64,000 bases of DNA from Euphorbia lathyris (GCF_963576675.1 NC_088913.1:15823001-15887000), one strand, 5' to 3'; positions 44,213-54,014 are shown, numbered from the stretch's first letter. Program-made: numbers and translations. The notes: generated by a model from the letters alone, not told the origin.

Positions 44213-45066
44213 GCTGAATTATAAACCTTTGAACATGCCCGTATTTCTGATTGGGGCATTTCAACGAAGCACTGGGGTTCTCCGAATGGGTTCCCTCATC
44301 ACCAAAATCCTCAAAGACCATATAAGATCGGCTTCAAGGGTGAGGACATCGAGTTGGGCACAGAAATCACCTCTGAAATCCTGTTTGGATTATCACACAA
44401 CTTACCTTTCAAGTCTAAATCCAAGAAAGGAAAGGAAACTCAAGTAGAGGAAGAGCCAACTGAGCTGCCCAGTAAGGAGAAAAAGGGGAAAGCTGACACA
44501 TCCTCTGCACCAAAAGCTAAATCCCCTATTCAGGCTGTCAAGAAGGTCAGACTGGTGCTGACTAAACCTGCACCTGCTGAGTCAGCAAAGAAGAGACCTT
44601 CTCTTGAAAAGGAATTTGAGGACGTACCTGAGCAACCCCTAAAGAGGAAGAAAACTTCTAGAGTTAAACCTTTGGATGCAGCTCCCCTAGACTTTGCCAT
44701 TCCAAAGGACTCTTTCTTCCTGCGAGCTCAGGAAGTCAACATTGAGGAAACTCCTATTGTTCAAAAGGTGAAGCCAATCTCTGCTGAGAAGCAGAATGAT
44801 GCTGAGAAGACCAGGAATGCTGAACCTAGTAACTAAGCTGCCGAAGTGCAGGCTGATGAGCAAGGAGCTAAGTCTCTTGAGAAAGACAAGGTTGTTGAAG
44901 AGCATACTGAGGACATCCGTCTGGATGGTTCCCCTGCATCAACGGACCCTATCTCTGTTGACCATTCTCCAAAATCCAAACATCACAAGGGAAGCAGTGA
45001 AAGACGGTTCAAGCGAAAGTCATACAAACCAAGAGTGTTTGACGTTCTAGATGACTCACCTGAATA
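44213..45066 (+). pseudogene. Env-like ORF of the SIRE-type element, 3' part
   Basis: Frames 44354-44836 and 44846-45067 continue the env-like ORF across one TAA at 44834-44836. The stretch begins with a readable shifted segment (TFEHARISDWGISTKHWG; KIGFKGEDIELG). A long Lys/Glu/Pro-rich tail follows (KSKSKKGKETQVEEE; PSLEKEFEDVPEQPLKRKK). No transmembrane segment is evident, so a membrane envelope role is not supported. The end, LDDSPE then TAA, falls in the join with the chromovirus LTR. Confidence 0.7.
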
Positions 45067-45314
45067 ATTCGGAATCAAATCCTTGTTAGCTATAGACTAG
45101 GGATTGGGTCTTTGCAACTCCGTTTTGTAGGGGTTTTCTTCCGTCTCAATTTATCATTCGGATTTTTATTCTTGGTTGTTGGAGATTGGGATTGGGTCTT
45201 TGCAACTCCGTTTTACAAAGGTTCTTTTCTATCCAACCCTGATTCATTAGCTTTCTTGGAGATCAAATCTAATTATTGGGTTTTCGAGGCACCGTTCCTC
45301 GTGGGTTCGCATCA
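45058..45314 (+). repeat. 5' LTR, truncated
   Basis: From cacctgaa it matches 48229-48482, but upstream the match is lost and SIRE-type env-like sequence begins. Contains an internal duplicate phrase (gattgggtctttgcaactccg at about 45103 and 45191). Confidence 0.85.
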
Positions 45315-45317
45315 GTT

Positions 45318-45329
45318 TGGTATCAGAGC
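45318..45329 (+). promoter_or_regulatory. Primer binding site, initiator tRNA-Met
   Basis: tggtatcagagc, three bases after the LTR end. Confidence 0.9.
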
Positions 45330-46129
45330 CGAGCTCTAACTTTTCAGATTTTACCTATGCGTTTCTTTTCTTTGATTTTTTTTTTGCTTTATTGGTTTCA
45401 TCAAATTGAAATTAGGGTTCATATTTGATTTGGGGATTTTCGAAAGATTGATTCCTTGATTACATATCATTCTATCTTGCTTTCCTAAGTTTAAAAAAAA
45501 ATTGCAGTGATTAAATCGCACCACTATTGTTCTATTCTTTATTATTATTCGATCACCTACCCAATTTGGAATTGCACTTCATAACAATTTTGTTTTCTTC
45601 CTCCTTTGATTATGTGAGGGATAAGAAAGAAGAGGGAAAAGACAATTGCAATAATTCTGGGTTGATACTCTTTTCAATTTAAGAAAAAGAAAAGGCAAAG
45701 CAACATCAAGAAAAAAAAATATCGGAAAAAAAACAGTGGATTGAAAAAAAAGAGTAGCTGTACCAAATAATTGTCACTCCTACTGGGCGATTATTGTTAT
45801 GTTCTATTCTTTCGTATCTTGACTTTTTTTTTGTCATCGACTTGTTTATCTGTGATCTGTTCTTGTTTACTGTTTTGCTTCTTAGGTTGTAGGATTTAAT
45901 TTCAGGTTTGAACTTTCGGGATTTTGAAACTGAATTTATTCTATTGAGTGCTTTAAAGAGCACAATAAGAGAAATCGAGCGGTAAGAGGCAAAGAGTGGC
46001 TAGTGTATCAGAGTGAGAAGCCAAAGAATTGAGCGAAACACCGAGAGGATTGTGAGCTTGGATTAACTTTTCTTGTGTTTGTTCAACGTGATCTGTTTGG
46101 TTGTGTTTCTTTTTCTGTGTAGAAAAAAA
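45330..46129 (+). other. Leader of the chromovirus derivative
   Basis: 800 bases of AT-rich leader. It ends tttctgtgtag just before the gag ATG, which resembles a splice acceptor and may indicate a spliced leader. Confidence 0.5.
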
Positions 46130-47190
46130 ATGGCGAAGGAAAAAGTATTGACCTTGTTAAACCGGTTGATGAAGCGTATGGATGTGATTGAGGAGAATCA
46201 TAAAGTTGCTTTAGAAGCACGCAACGCCGAAGAACAAAATCGACGTGATAATCGGGATAGACGAGTTTGGCAACATGAGGGACAAGGCAGAGAAGACAGA
46301 GGTCTTAGGAATTTGAAGCTGAAGATTCCTTCATTCAACGGTAAGGATGATCCTGAATCTTACCTATAATGGGAGAAAAGAATTGAACTCCTATTTGACT
46401 GTCATAATTATTCTGAGGAGAAGAAAGTGAGGGCAGCAGTGATTGAGTTCACAAACTATGCACTAGTTTGGTGGGATCAGCTTGTCACCTCTAGATATAG
46501 AAGCAGAGAGCCACAAATCGACACATGGGGTGAGATGAAAGCCATTATGAGGAAGCATTTTGTTCCTAATGATTACTATGATGGCTTATACAGAAAATTG
46601 CAATCACTTCGTCAAGGCTCTAAGAGCGTAGATGCTTACTACAAGGAGATGGAAATGGAAATGTTGAGAGCCGATGTAGTGGAAGATCAGAGAGCTACCA
46701 AGTCTCGATTTTTTGCTAGCTTAATCGGGACATAGCCAATATTGTCGAATTTCAGCATTGTGTGGATTTAGAAGACATGGTACATGCAGCAAAGACAGCT
46801 GAACGCCAACTTAAGGAGAGGAAGGAAGCTAGAACCTACAATGGAGGGTTTTCATCTACCCACTCTAATTGGGAGGACCAATGGGGAAATGAAGAGAGGG
46901 GAAGCAGAAATCCATCCAAGTTTAATAAATCCACACCTAAGACAGACTCCACTGTCACGAACAAGCAGAAGGTAGAGGAAAAGCCGAGGGAAAGTAAAAT
47001 TCAATGTTTCAAATGCTTAGGCTTTGGGCATATAGCTTCAGAATGCACGAGTAAAAGAGCTATAGTGATGAGAGGAGGTGTAATGGTCACTGATAGTGAG
47101 AGTGGATGTAAGGTAGATGAAGATAAAGGGGAATTTGATTCTGATGAGGCGGACGGCTGCACTAAAGCCGAAAGAGGAGAATCACTAGTC
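46130..47190 (+). pseudogene. Chromovirus gag with a stop and a frameshift
   Basis: ATG at 46130 (MAKEKVLTLLNRLMKRMDV). Capsid region: RNLKLKIPSFNGKDDPESYL, a TAA at 46367, then WEKRIELLFDCHNYSEEKKV, WWDQLVTSRYRS and MKAIMRKHFVPNDYYDGLY. A one-base loss near 46728 moves the frame; the next part reads VDLEDMVHAAKTAERQLK. The zinc knuckle CFKCLGFGHIASEC lies at about 47010-47050. These are typical of plant Ty3/gypsy gag. Confidence 0.88.
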
Positions 47191-47580
47191 ACCTTACGAC
47201 TATTGAGTGCTCAGATGAAGATTGCCGAGGACAAGAAACAACGGGAAAATATTTTCCACACTCAATGTCTCGTGAAAAGCAAGGAGTATCAAGATGTGAT
47301 TCCTGAAGACTTGCCTGAGGGGTTGCCACCTATTCGAGGCAACAAACACCAGATCGACTTAGTACCTAGAGCAGTTATCCCTAACCGTCTAGCTTACCGG
47401 AGTAATCCTGATGAGACTAAGGAATTACAATGACAAGTGGAAGAGTTGCTTGTTAAGGGATACATGAGAGAGTCTATGAGTCCATGTGCTGTTCCTGTGC
47501 TTCTTGTGCCTAAGAAAGACGGGAGCTGGAGAATGTGTGTTGATTGTCGAGCCGTCAACAACATAACAATACTGATTCGA
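47191..47580 (+). pseudogene. RT edge after deletion of the protease
   Basis: YQDVIPEDLPEGLPPIRG and HQIDLVPRAVIPNRLAYR are the linker before gypsy RT. A TGA at 47431 is followed in frame by [19 protein letters not shown] and the first RT block. The sequence then breaks off after AVNNIT and joins 3' untranslated sequence. No protease motif occurs between the zinc knuckle and this point. Confidence 0.85.
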
Positions 47581-47976
47581 GGTCGAATCCTCCTAAGGAG
47601 AGAGGGAATGATGAAAACGGAAATCAGAGTTAAAACTTGGGATCTCTTTCAAATTGCACGGAATATGAATACGGAGGTCAATTGGAGAATTCGGATTCAC
47701 ATGAGAATGTTTAAGATTGATTGGCTTTCTTCTCAAGGATTTAATAACAATTTCAGAAGTTTTCCTAAGGCGTGGGCACGGCTTAGACGACTTTGGCTTC
47801 TGTTTCTCTATAACAAAAGTGGCATGGGATTGATGTGGGTACGGCTTAACAGATTTTGGCTTCTGTTTCTCCATAACAAAAATGGAGTGGGATTGACGTG
47901 GGCACGGCTTAACAGATTTTGGCTTCTGGGCACAATTTGGATTGACGGGAATGCAAAGGCTTAGTTGGCCCACTTT
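47581..47976 (+). other. 3' untranslated region with 63-bp repeats
   Basis: From 47773 three copies of a unit near 63 bp are visible (tgggcacggcttaacagattttggcttctgtttctc...aaaagtgg...gggattga). The stretch gattcgaggtcgaatcctcctaa marks the pol end in related elements. Confidence 0.7.
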
Positions 47977-48482
47977 GTGCTTTATTATTATTAGGTTTTT
48001 GTTTACCTTCCCTACTTTAGTTAAACTTCCATTTTTGCCCTTGGTTTAATGTTTAGTGTTATTTGGTTTGTAAGGACATATTAAGTCCAATTTAATTTAC
48101 TAGCTTAGGTATTTATAGTCTTTTCTTTTTATTGTAATCGGCAGCCAACGTTTTTGATTGAAATTAAATTCAGGATTTCTTCTCTTGAGATTCAAGTGAG
48201 GGTTTCTCTTGTGTTCTTTGGGGCACTACACCTGAACAATTCGGAATCGAACTTGTTAGTTAGACTAGGGATTGGGTCTTTGCAACTCCGTTTTGCAGGG
48301 GTTTTCTTCCGTCTCAATTTATCATTCGGATTTTTATTCTTGGTTGTTGGAGATTGGGATTGGGTCTTTGCAACTCCGTTTTACAAAGGTTCTTTTCTAT
48401 CCAACCCTGATTCGTTAACTTTCTTGGGGATCAAATCTAGTTGTTGGGTTTTCGAGGCACCGTTCCTCGTGGGTTCGCATCA
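47977..48482 (+). repeat. 3' LTR of the chromovirus derivative
   Basis: The right end ttcgcatca is secure because it matches the 5' LTR end. The left end is a guess (tgtgctttatt). A TATA-like ggtatttatagtc lies at 48107-48119. Confidence 0.7.
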
Positions 48483-49470
48483 CATATCTAGACTATATTT
48501 GTGTGACTTTCCTAAAATACCCTTACCCTTTCATCTTTCCCCTTCCCCTTCCTAGTTACGCGAACGGTTGGTGTTCCCCAGACCTTTGATCTTCCTCCAT
48601 TCCTTTATATTTCGTGAAATCTGCACCATTTCTCTACATCACCATATCTTTCTCTTCTTCCTCTCTTCATCTCTTGATTCTTCATCTTCCTATTGCTAGA
48701 AAACGACGTCATGGTTCTTCATCTTCCTGTTTCGGCTCGTCTCTTAGTTTCTTTCTTCTTGTGTGGATCGAAGAAATCGTTATTCTACGTTATTTTCATC
48801 GTTTTTCCCAGTTTATCATATGATTTTTGTCGAAAAATGTAAGTATCTACTGTTTTCTCTGAGTTTTTTTTTCCAGAAATTCACTTAGCGTTTGCCGTTT
48901 TCGCGAATGTCTGCAAGGAAATAGAGCCTAAAAGGTGTCCATTTTACTTCGCGAAACGATGATTACGCGAAGTCTGCGAGGGTAAAGTTCATGATTTTTC
49001 CCTCGTAGAATTCGCGTAATCATCGTTTCGCGAAGTCAAAGCGTCACATTTCTCCTCGCAGACTTCGCGAAATCAGCGTTTCGCGAAGTAAAATCATCAC
49101 CTTTCTTGCACATTTATATTCACATACTTCGCGAATCCTCATTTCGCGAAGCCAAATCTTTTTTTTTTTTTGCCTAGCATGATTAAATTTTTCTGAAGGT
49201 GGTTGAATACATAACATCCCGCAAGAAGGTGGTATCCTTGGATGCAGATGAGATGACTTTTCTTCTGATACAGGGAGAAATTCCCATCAAGATTGGTCAC
49301 ATTCACTTTAAAATGGTTTGTTAGGAGTTTATTGTGTACCATGGGAAACATCCATCCCAAAAGGTCTGGACTTCCATTTCTCATCCTAAAAGGTTTGGAT
49401 TTCTAATAGAGGGAGAAATTTCCGTCCAAATTCGTCACGTTCACTTTGAAATAATTTGTTAGGAGTTTTT
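48483..49470. repeat. Repeat block with TTCGCGAA palindromes, related to 35236-35811
   Basis: The first 45 bases match 35236-35280 directly, while 49305-49455 matches 35600-35745 in inverted orientation. Between 48899 and 49150, ttcgcgaa or its half appears about ten times (acttcgcgaaacgatgattacgcgaag; gtaatcatcgtttcgcgaag), forming nested inverted repeats. No coding frame is credible. It is probably a decayed DNA transposon. Confidence 0.6.
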
Positions 49471-49628
49471 GTAGGAATAAAATATATTGGTGATGCCACT
49501 GCAATAGAACGAATGTATGAACAAGGACAACTAGATATGGTTTTCCACGACTATGAGCAAATTTATACCTTGTTTGATATGTTCAGGAAGTTGTAAAATA
49601 TATTACGAAGATGATGATCAAGTCGAAC
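49471..49628. other. Short non-coding interval
   Basis: No feature recognised; ends with the tcgaa target copy of the next element. Confidence 0.4.
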
Positions 49629-49807
49629 AGTTGCGTTCACATGGACCCTAATGACCACGTAAATTTGGTCATTCACCGTTAGATCTAGGCGGATTAAAAT
49701 CTTAAGGTGGAGATTCAAAACATCCTAAGACTTATATTTAATCCGTCTAAATCTAACGGTGAATGACCAAATTTACATGGTCACCAGGGTCCATGTGAAT
49801 GCAACTG
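49629..49807. mobile_element. Fold-back MITE, 179 bp
   Basis: The inverted arms span about 80 bases each (cagttgcgttcacatggacc / ggtccatgtgaatgcaactg; ggtcattcaccgttagat / atctaacggtgaatgacc). A direct tcgaa flanks both sides (49624-49628 and 49808-49812). No coding capacity. The element at 60468 has a similar arm (ttcacatggatcctgaatgacca). Confidence 0.88.
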
Positions 49808-50381
49808 TCGAACTGAATATGGATTTAATGTTGTTCTGATTGTAATGAAAATGGGCTAATATGTTGTCCGAATTGTTGCTGCTAGCGAATTCCTACGTTG
49901 CCACACAACAATGTTTTCATTATAAATCATTGATTAAATATGTATAATAAAAATTAACTTATTATTAATTTTTTTTTTTTTTGGTAGAATGGAGGGAACT
50001 AGGCCCGAATAAAAATTAATTTATTATTCTGATGTAATATTGGAAATAGTATAGTATTAACATGTTTAATTATGATTAATTGAGATTAAACTGATAAGTT
50101 TTATATTTTTTTGGTATGAAAATACTTATAATCAAATATTATAAAATCTACCAAGAGACTAAAATGACTATAAAAAAAGCCATAAAGGTATAAAAACTAC
50201 AAAACAATTAAACATATATTTCTCATAAATCAAAATCGGTAGAAAAGTAAATCCATTCTAAATTTCATAATTTAGGTTATTTCGAATATTTGAATGTGAG
50301 TCTTTTCTTTTATTGCAACGACATAGATTTATTGATCTACGGATAAAATAAACCGTTTCCACTAGATAAGCTTTATATTAA
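49808..50381. other. Non-coding AT-rich sequence
   Basis: A T run at 49970-49982 and no gene. Confidence 0.4.
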
Positions 50382-50952
50382 GAGTTAAGGTGCAAAAATA
50401 TCCTTAACGTTTTGGTTTAGGAGCAATTTTACCTCTAACGTCTAAAATGATGCAATTTTACACCTAACATTGGAAGCCAAGAGCAATTTTACCTCCAATG
50501 TTGATAAATTTGGTCAATTTCAGATACTATTATAACACACATATATTTTTGTTCCTTATTCTGCACCAATTGCATAACAATTCGTTCTAAAAAAAGATTT
50601 CATATTTTTTATAATTTAATAATAAAATTGGAGATTAGTATTTATAAATTCGGTCAATTTTTTGAATTTTTTTGTCTAATTCATACAAAAAGACAGTATA
50701 TTTTTTTTTCATATCCCAACATATATTTGTGATTTATTACTGATAAAATGGCGCACGTGTGAAGTGTAGATGACAAGATTCATGACTGAGATGACAGTTT
50801 GATGAATGATTTCTCAAATTGATCCAAATTATTAACGTTAATGGTAAAATTGCTCTTTACTTCCAACTTTAGGGGTGAAATTGCACCATTTTAAACGTTG
50901 GGATAAAATTACTTCTGACCCAAAATGTTAGGGGTATTTTTTACCTTAATCC
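50382..50952. mobile_element. Fold-back element, 571 bp, 9-bp target duplication
   Basis: Arms of about 150 bases are inverted: gagttaaggtgcaaaaatat and, at the right, aaaaataccattaa-like phrases. Further in, gagcaattttacctc and its inverted partner taaaattgctct match. The target duplication ttatattaa stands at 50373-50381 and 50953-50961. Nine bases suggests a Mutator-type enzyme. The AT-rich centre is non-coding. Confidence 0.85.
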
Positions 50953-51323
50953 TTATATTAAAAATGAGTATTAAGTGTTTTCCATTGCGGAGGCCTATAT
51001 TCATTTTGTAAAAAGGGACGATTTCAGAAGAGAAGTGGACCATTTGGCTTTAGCTTTTTAACAAGAGTGAAATACATAAATATCATAATTAATATAAAAT
51101 TACAAATATCACCAAACTTAATTTTTAATATGTCATTATTCTTTATATATTATGATTTTACACTATAATTTAAAAAATCTAGACTCCAATTCATAAATCA
51201 TAAATTCTAAAAAATATATTCTAAACTTCTAATTTATAAATTCTAATTCCTAAAATATATTAAAAGTACTGATTTTACATAATCTAAAATTATGACATGA
51301 CATAGTTGTAAATAGATTTTAAA
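50953..51323. other. Non-coding AT-rich sequence
   Basis: No gene; imperfect repeats of attctaaaa-type phrases at 51180-51260. Confidence 0.4.
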
Positions 51324-51589
51324 GTGGATTACTAAACCCAGCCATGAATTCCCACCTCTAGCCCCGTCAAAAGACCAAACTACCCTTTACCCAAAATTTG
51401 AAAAAACACAAAACCTCTCAAATACCCTACACACTCTTTGATCAAATCCGGACTAATTTATGAACCAAAACATGGAGTGTAACAACAACCGTAAAGGGAA
51501 AGTAAAAATAATAAGATTTACCGTTTTTGTTTTTTGATTTAAGCTTAAAAATTGAATCTGTGGGTGATTTTTTAAAAACGCCGGAATCG

Positions 51590-51785
51590 CAGTTGGGCGT
51601 ATGAACATCACGCCCGACCTACGGTTCCGGCGTATGAATATCACGCCCGACCTGTGGTTCGGGCGTGAGGCTATCACGCCCGACCTATGGTTCGGGCGTG
51701 ATGTTCATACGCCCGCACCATAGGTCGAGCGTGATGTTCATACGCCCGACCTATGGTTCAGGCGTGATGTTCATACGCCCGAGGG
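51590..51785. repeat. Left 33-bp hairpin array
   Basis: Five full units and a partial of exactly 33 bp (for example gggcgtgaggctatcacgcc-cgacctatggttc). Each unit has a gggcgt...acgccc stem of 6 bp around a 9-base loop. The loop reads atgaacatc in the first units and its reverse complement gatgttcat in the last ones, so the array as a whole is also an inverted repeat. Confidence 0.9.
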
Positions 51786-52002
51786 GTTTCTGAATTTTTA
51801 AAAAAAAAAAAAAATTATATTTACGTTTTAATTAAATTGTTAAATGTTTACATTAATTTGGGGTTTAATTTATATGTGAAATTTTGATATTAATTTGATT
51901 ATAATTTATATGTTAAACTTTTAGATTAATTTAGTGTAGTTTTGTAGACGGAGCGGCCTACTATCGGGGAAATCCGTCCCGTCACTTGCTCGTCGTCTAG
52001 AT

Positions 52003-52332
52003 ATGGACGAGGAGGAGGATACACCACGACATACGAGAATGCGTGATATTGATATATCGGGTCAGAGGCGGAGAGGGGCTGCGGCGGAACAGGTGCGGAC
52101 GGGTCCGATTGTGGATCAGCTCGATATACGTGGAGTAGAGGCGGTGACGAATTATGATGACGGAGATCGTGATAGCGATTCTGAGGAGGACTATTTGGAG
52201 GTGGTAGCCCGAGTACTGCGAGAGTCTGCAGTTCGTCAGTCTGCAGCTCGTGGTGATGGCGAGGGTGAGGATGACGATGAGTTTATGAGCAATTATTTAT
52301 TTACTTTTTTTAATTTAGTTAAATTTAATTAA
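52003..52332 (+). CDS. Acidic ORF inside the 1.5-kb element
   Basis: 109 codons from ATG. The frame is also open upstream to a TAG at 51937, which ends a T/A-rich stretch like an intron acceptor. So this may be a last exon beginning at about 51940 (RRSGLLSGKSV...). The protein is rich in Arg, Asp and Glu (SDSEEDYLEVVARVL; GDGEGEDDDEFM) and ends in an AT-rich tail that may not be native. No family is recognised. It is GC-richer than its surroundings, which supports former coding. Confidence 0.45.
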   Translation: MDEEEDTPRHTRMRDIDISGQRRRGAAAEQVRTGPIVDQLDIRGVEAVTNYDDGDRDSDSEEDYLEVVARVLRESAVRQSAARGDGEGEDDDEFMSNYLFTFFNLVKFN

Positions 52333-52572
52333 TTTTTTGTAATTTTTAGTTTGTTTAATTTAGTTTAACTAAATTTTTTATGTTGTAAATTTTAGTTGTT
52401 GTAAATTTTATTTTGTTTAATTTAGTTTAACTAAATCTTTATTTTGTTAATTTTAGTTAAATTTTTATTTTGTTAATTCAGGTATTTACGATTTAAATTT
52501 AATAGCGGACTAATTTTTTTTACGTAACAGGTATTTACGGATTTAATTCAATAGCGGACTAACTATTTTTTT

Positions 52573-52725
52573 TGCTCTCCCGACACGCGGGCGTGTGGCT
52601 ATCACGCCTCACCGTGTGGTCGGGCGTGTAGCGATCACACCCGACCACACGGTGAGGCGTGGGGCTATCACGCCCGACCACACGGTGAGGCGTGATAGCC
52701 ACACGCCGGCGTGTCGAGAGAGCAA
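52573..52725. repeat. Right 33-bp hairpin array
   Basis: Three units of 33 bp related to the left array (aggcgtggggctatcacgcc-cgaccacacggtg), in a perfect-looking outer palindrome from ttgctctc-cgacacgc to gcgtgtcg-agagagcaa. The 63-codon minus-strand frame here is a by-product. Confidence 0.88.
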
Positions 52726-52831
52726 AAAATTTTTTTTTTTTCCTCCCCAAAACCCATGAAAGTATATTTTCGTCCTTTCATGGAGCTAGGGGTGGGAATT
52801 TGGGGCTGAGTTTAACAACACTCATTTTAAA

Positions 52832-53028
52832 AGATGAATTTCTGTGTAATTTTCTCTTTTAACAATTAGCATCCTAGGAATATTTTATTTAGCTAAGGGT
52901 ATTTTTGGCTTTTGCCCAAATTTTTAAGACATATTTTGAATAATTAATCAGCCTAGAAATATATATTTTTTTTTTGTTTTTTTTGCATTATTCTACATTT
53001 ATCTTTTTAGTGATTAATAAGTTTTTTT
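52832..53028. other. Non-coding T-rich sequence
   Basis: No gene; ends with the 16-bp target copy of the LINE. Confidence 0.4.
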
Positions 53029-53044
53029 AAGTAATTACTTCATT

Positions 53045-53748
53045 TGGTTAATGGCATATGGATCATTTGGTCAACCCGAAATAAGGCAATCTTCGAGGGA
53101 GATACGCCGAATTTGTTCTTCGCCCTTAGGCGTCTGTGGGGTTCCATTCGAGAGGGCGGTGCTCTTGACCGTGGTGGGATGTGGAACTCGGAGGTCGAGC
53201 TTCATATCCTGAGAGAGTTGAATCTGCCTAGACGTCCTCATCGGGCACCCCGTACTCTTTCGGTTTGTTGGCAGCCTCCGCCAGAGGGGTGGGTAAAGGT
53301 TAACACGGATGCATCCGTTGTCGGAAGTCCAGGGGCGGCTGGCTGTGGCGGGATCTTCCGGATGCACAGCGCCTTTCTGTTGGACATCGCCTTTGCCTAC
53401 AGCGCAGAGCTCTCGGCTGCAATATACGCAATTGATATGGCCTATAAAAACGGATGGCATAGACTCTGGGTGGAAAGCGATTCAACTTTCGTTGTGCATC
53501 TGCTTCGGCAACGCGCAGGTGATGTTCCTTGGTCACTCAGACAGTCCTGGTTAGTCTGCTTGGATCAACTGGACTCTATGACAGTGACAGTTTCACACAT
53601 TTACAGAGAGGGCAATCGTGTCGCGAATCTCCTTGCAAACTTTGGTCGTCAATCGCAGCAAACTTCATGGTGGGACAGCATTCTGGATTTCTGCTTTGCA
53701 AAGTTTTTATGTAATCTGACTGGAAGAACTGTCTTCTATTTTTCATAG
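53045..53748 (+). pseudogene. LINE ORF2 C-terminus with RNase H domain
   Basis: It begins in the C-terminal connector (VNGIWIIWSTRNKAIFEG). RNase H starts at WVKVNTDASVVGSPG (first Asp), then CGGIFR, ELSAAIYAIDMA (Glu), LWVESDSTFVV (Asp) and HIYREGNRVANLLANFG (final catalytic Asp replaced by Asn). The frame is open to its natural TAG at 53746, so only the 5' part is lost. The family's ORF2 also needs endonuclease and RT, absent here. Confidence 0.9.
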
Positions 53749-53887
53749 TTTTTATTCCTTGTAACATTCTTTATTTTTTATTCTCATTAATAAATACGTC
53801 TTTGGGTTTTGAGGGCTATGGCGGGAGTGTCAATCTCGTTGGGATGTCCGTCAGAGTCTCTCTCCCCTCGCGCCAATCTTCAAAAAA
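53045..53887 (+). mobile_element. 5'-truncated L1-type LINE with target duplication
   Basis: A perfect 16-bp duplication aagtaattacttcatt flanks it (53029-53044 and 53888-53903). The right side ends in a short A run (53882-53889). It holds the last part of ORF2 and a 3' untranslated region. Extreme 5' truncation is typical of LINE insertion. Confidence 0.93.
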
Positions 53888-53903
53888 AAGTAATTACTTC
53901 ATT

Positions 53904-54005
53904 CATAAAAAAAATAGTAAGACATATTTAATCATCATTCATAATAATTGATTAAAAAAAACTAATTTCTAATCTTCAACAGTAAATTGTTAATGAACGT
54001 TTACA
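53904..54005. other. Short AT-rich interval
   Basis: Nothing recognised between the LINE and the next fold-back element. Confidence 0.4.
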
Positions 54006-54014
54006 TAAATAAAG

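Larger units (their letters stand above)
35812..45066 (+). mobile_element. SIRE/Maximus-type Ty1/copia element with env-like ORF, 3' end missing
   Basis: 5' LTR 35812-37189, primer site 37192-37203, gag from 37252, pol to 42124, an env-like ORF from 42540 to 45066. A probable solo LTR interrupts the env-like ORF at 43216-44207. No 3' LTR is found: at about 45058 the sequence passes into the LTR of a chromovirus. Stops and frameshifts occur in gag, integrase and RNase H. The env-like position and pol sequence fit the SIRE/Maximus lineage. Confidence 0.9.
45058..48482 (+). mobile_element. Chromovirus-like Ty3/gypsy deletion derivative
   Basis: A truncated 5' LTR (45058-45314) and a fuller 3' LTR (ending 48482) share about 250 bases nearly identically. 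The primer site is tggtatcagagcc at 45318. Gag spans 46130-47100, then only the edge of RT (47260-47575). Protease, most of RT, RNase H and integrase are absent. The remaining RT start ([27 protein letters not shown]) matches plant chromoviruses. It must have depended on another element's enzymes. Confidence 0.85.
51324..52823. mobile_element. 1.5-kb DNA transposon with paired 33-bp hairpin arrays
   Basis: The inverted ends of about 45 bases (actaaacccagcc...aattcccacctctagccc; at right gggctgagttta... and agctaggggtgggaattt) are flanked by attttaaa on both sides (51316-51323 and 52824-52831). An 8-bp duplication suits hAT-type; one more base would suit Mutator-type. Inside are a GC-rich hairpin array near each end and one acidic ORF in the middle. 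No transposase is recognised, so it is probably non-autonomous. Confidence 0.75.

Noticed and set aside
47593..47973. Minus-strand 126-codon frame with periodic KPKSVKP motif
   Set aside because: Periodicity comes from the 63-bp DNA repeat; no stop selection evidence.
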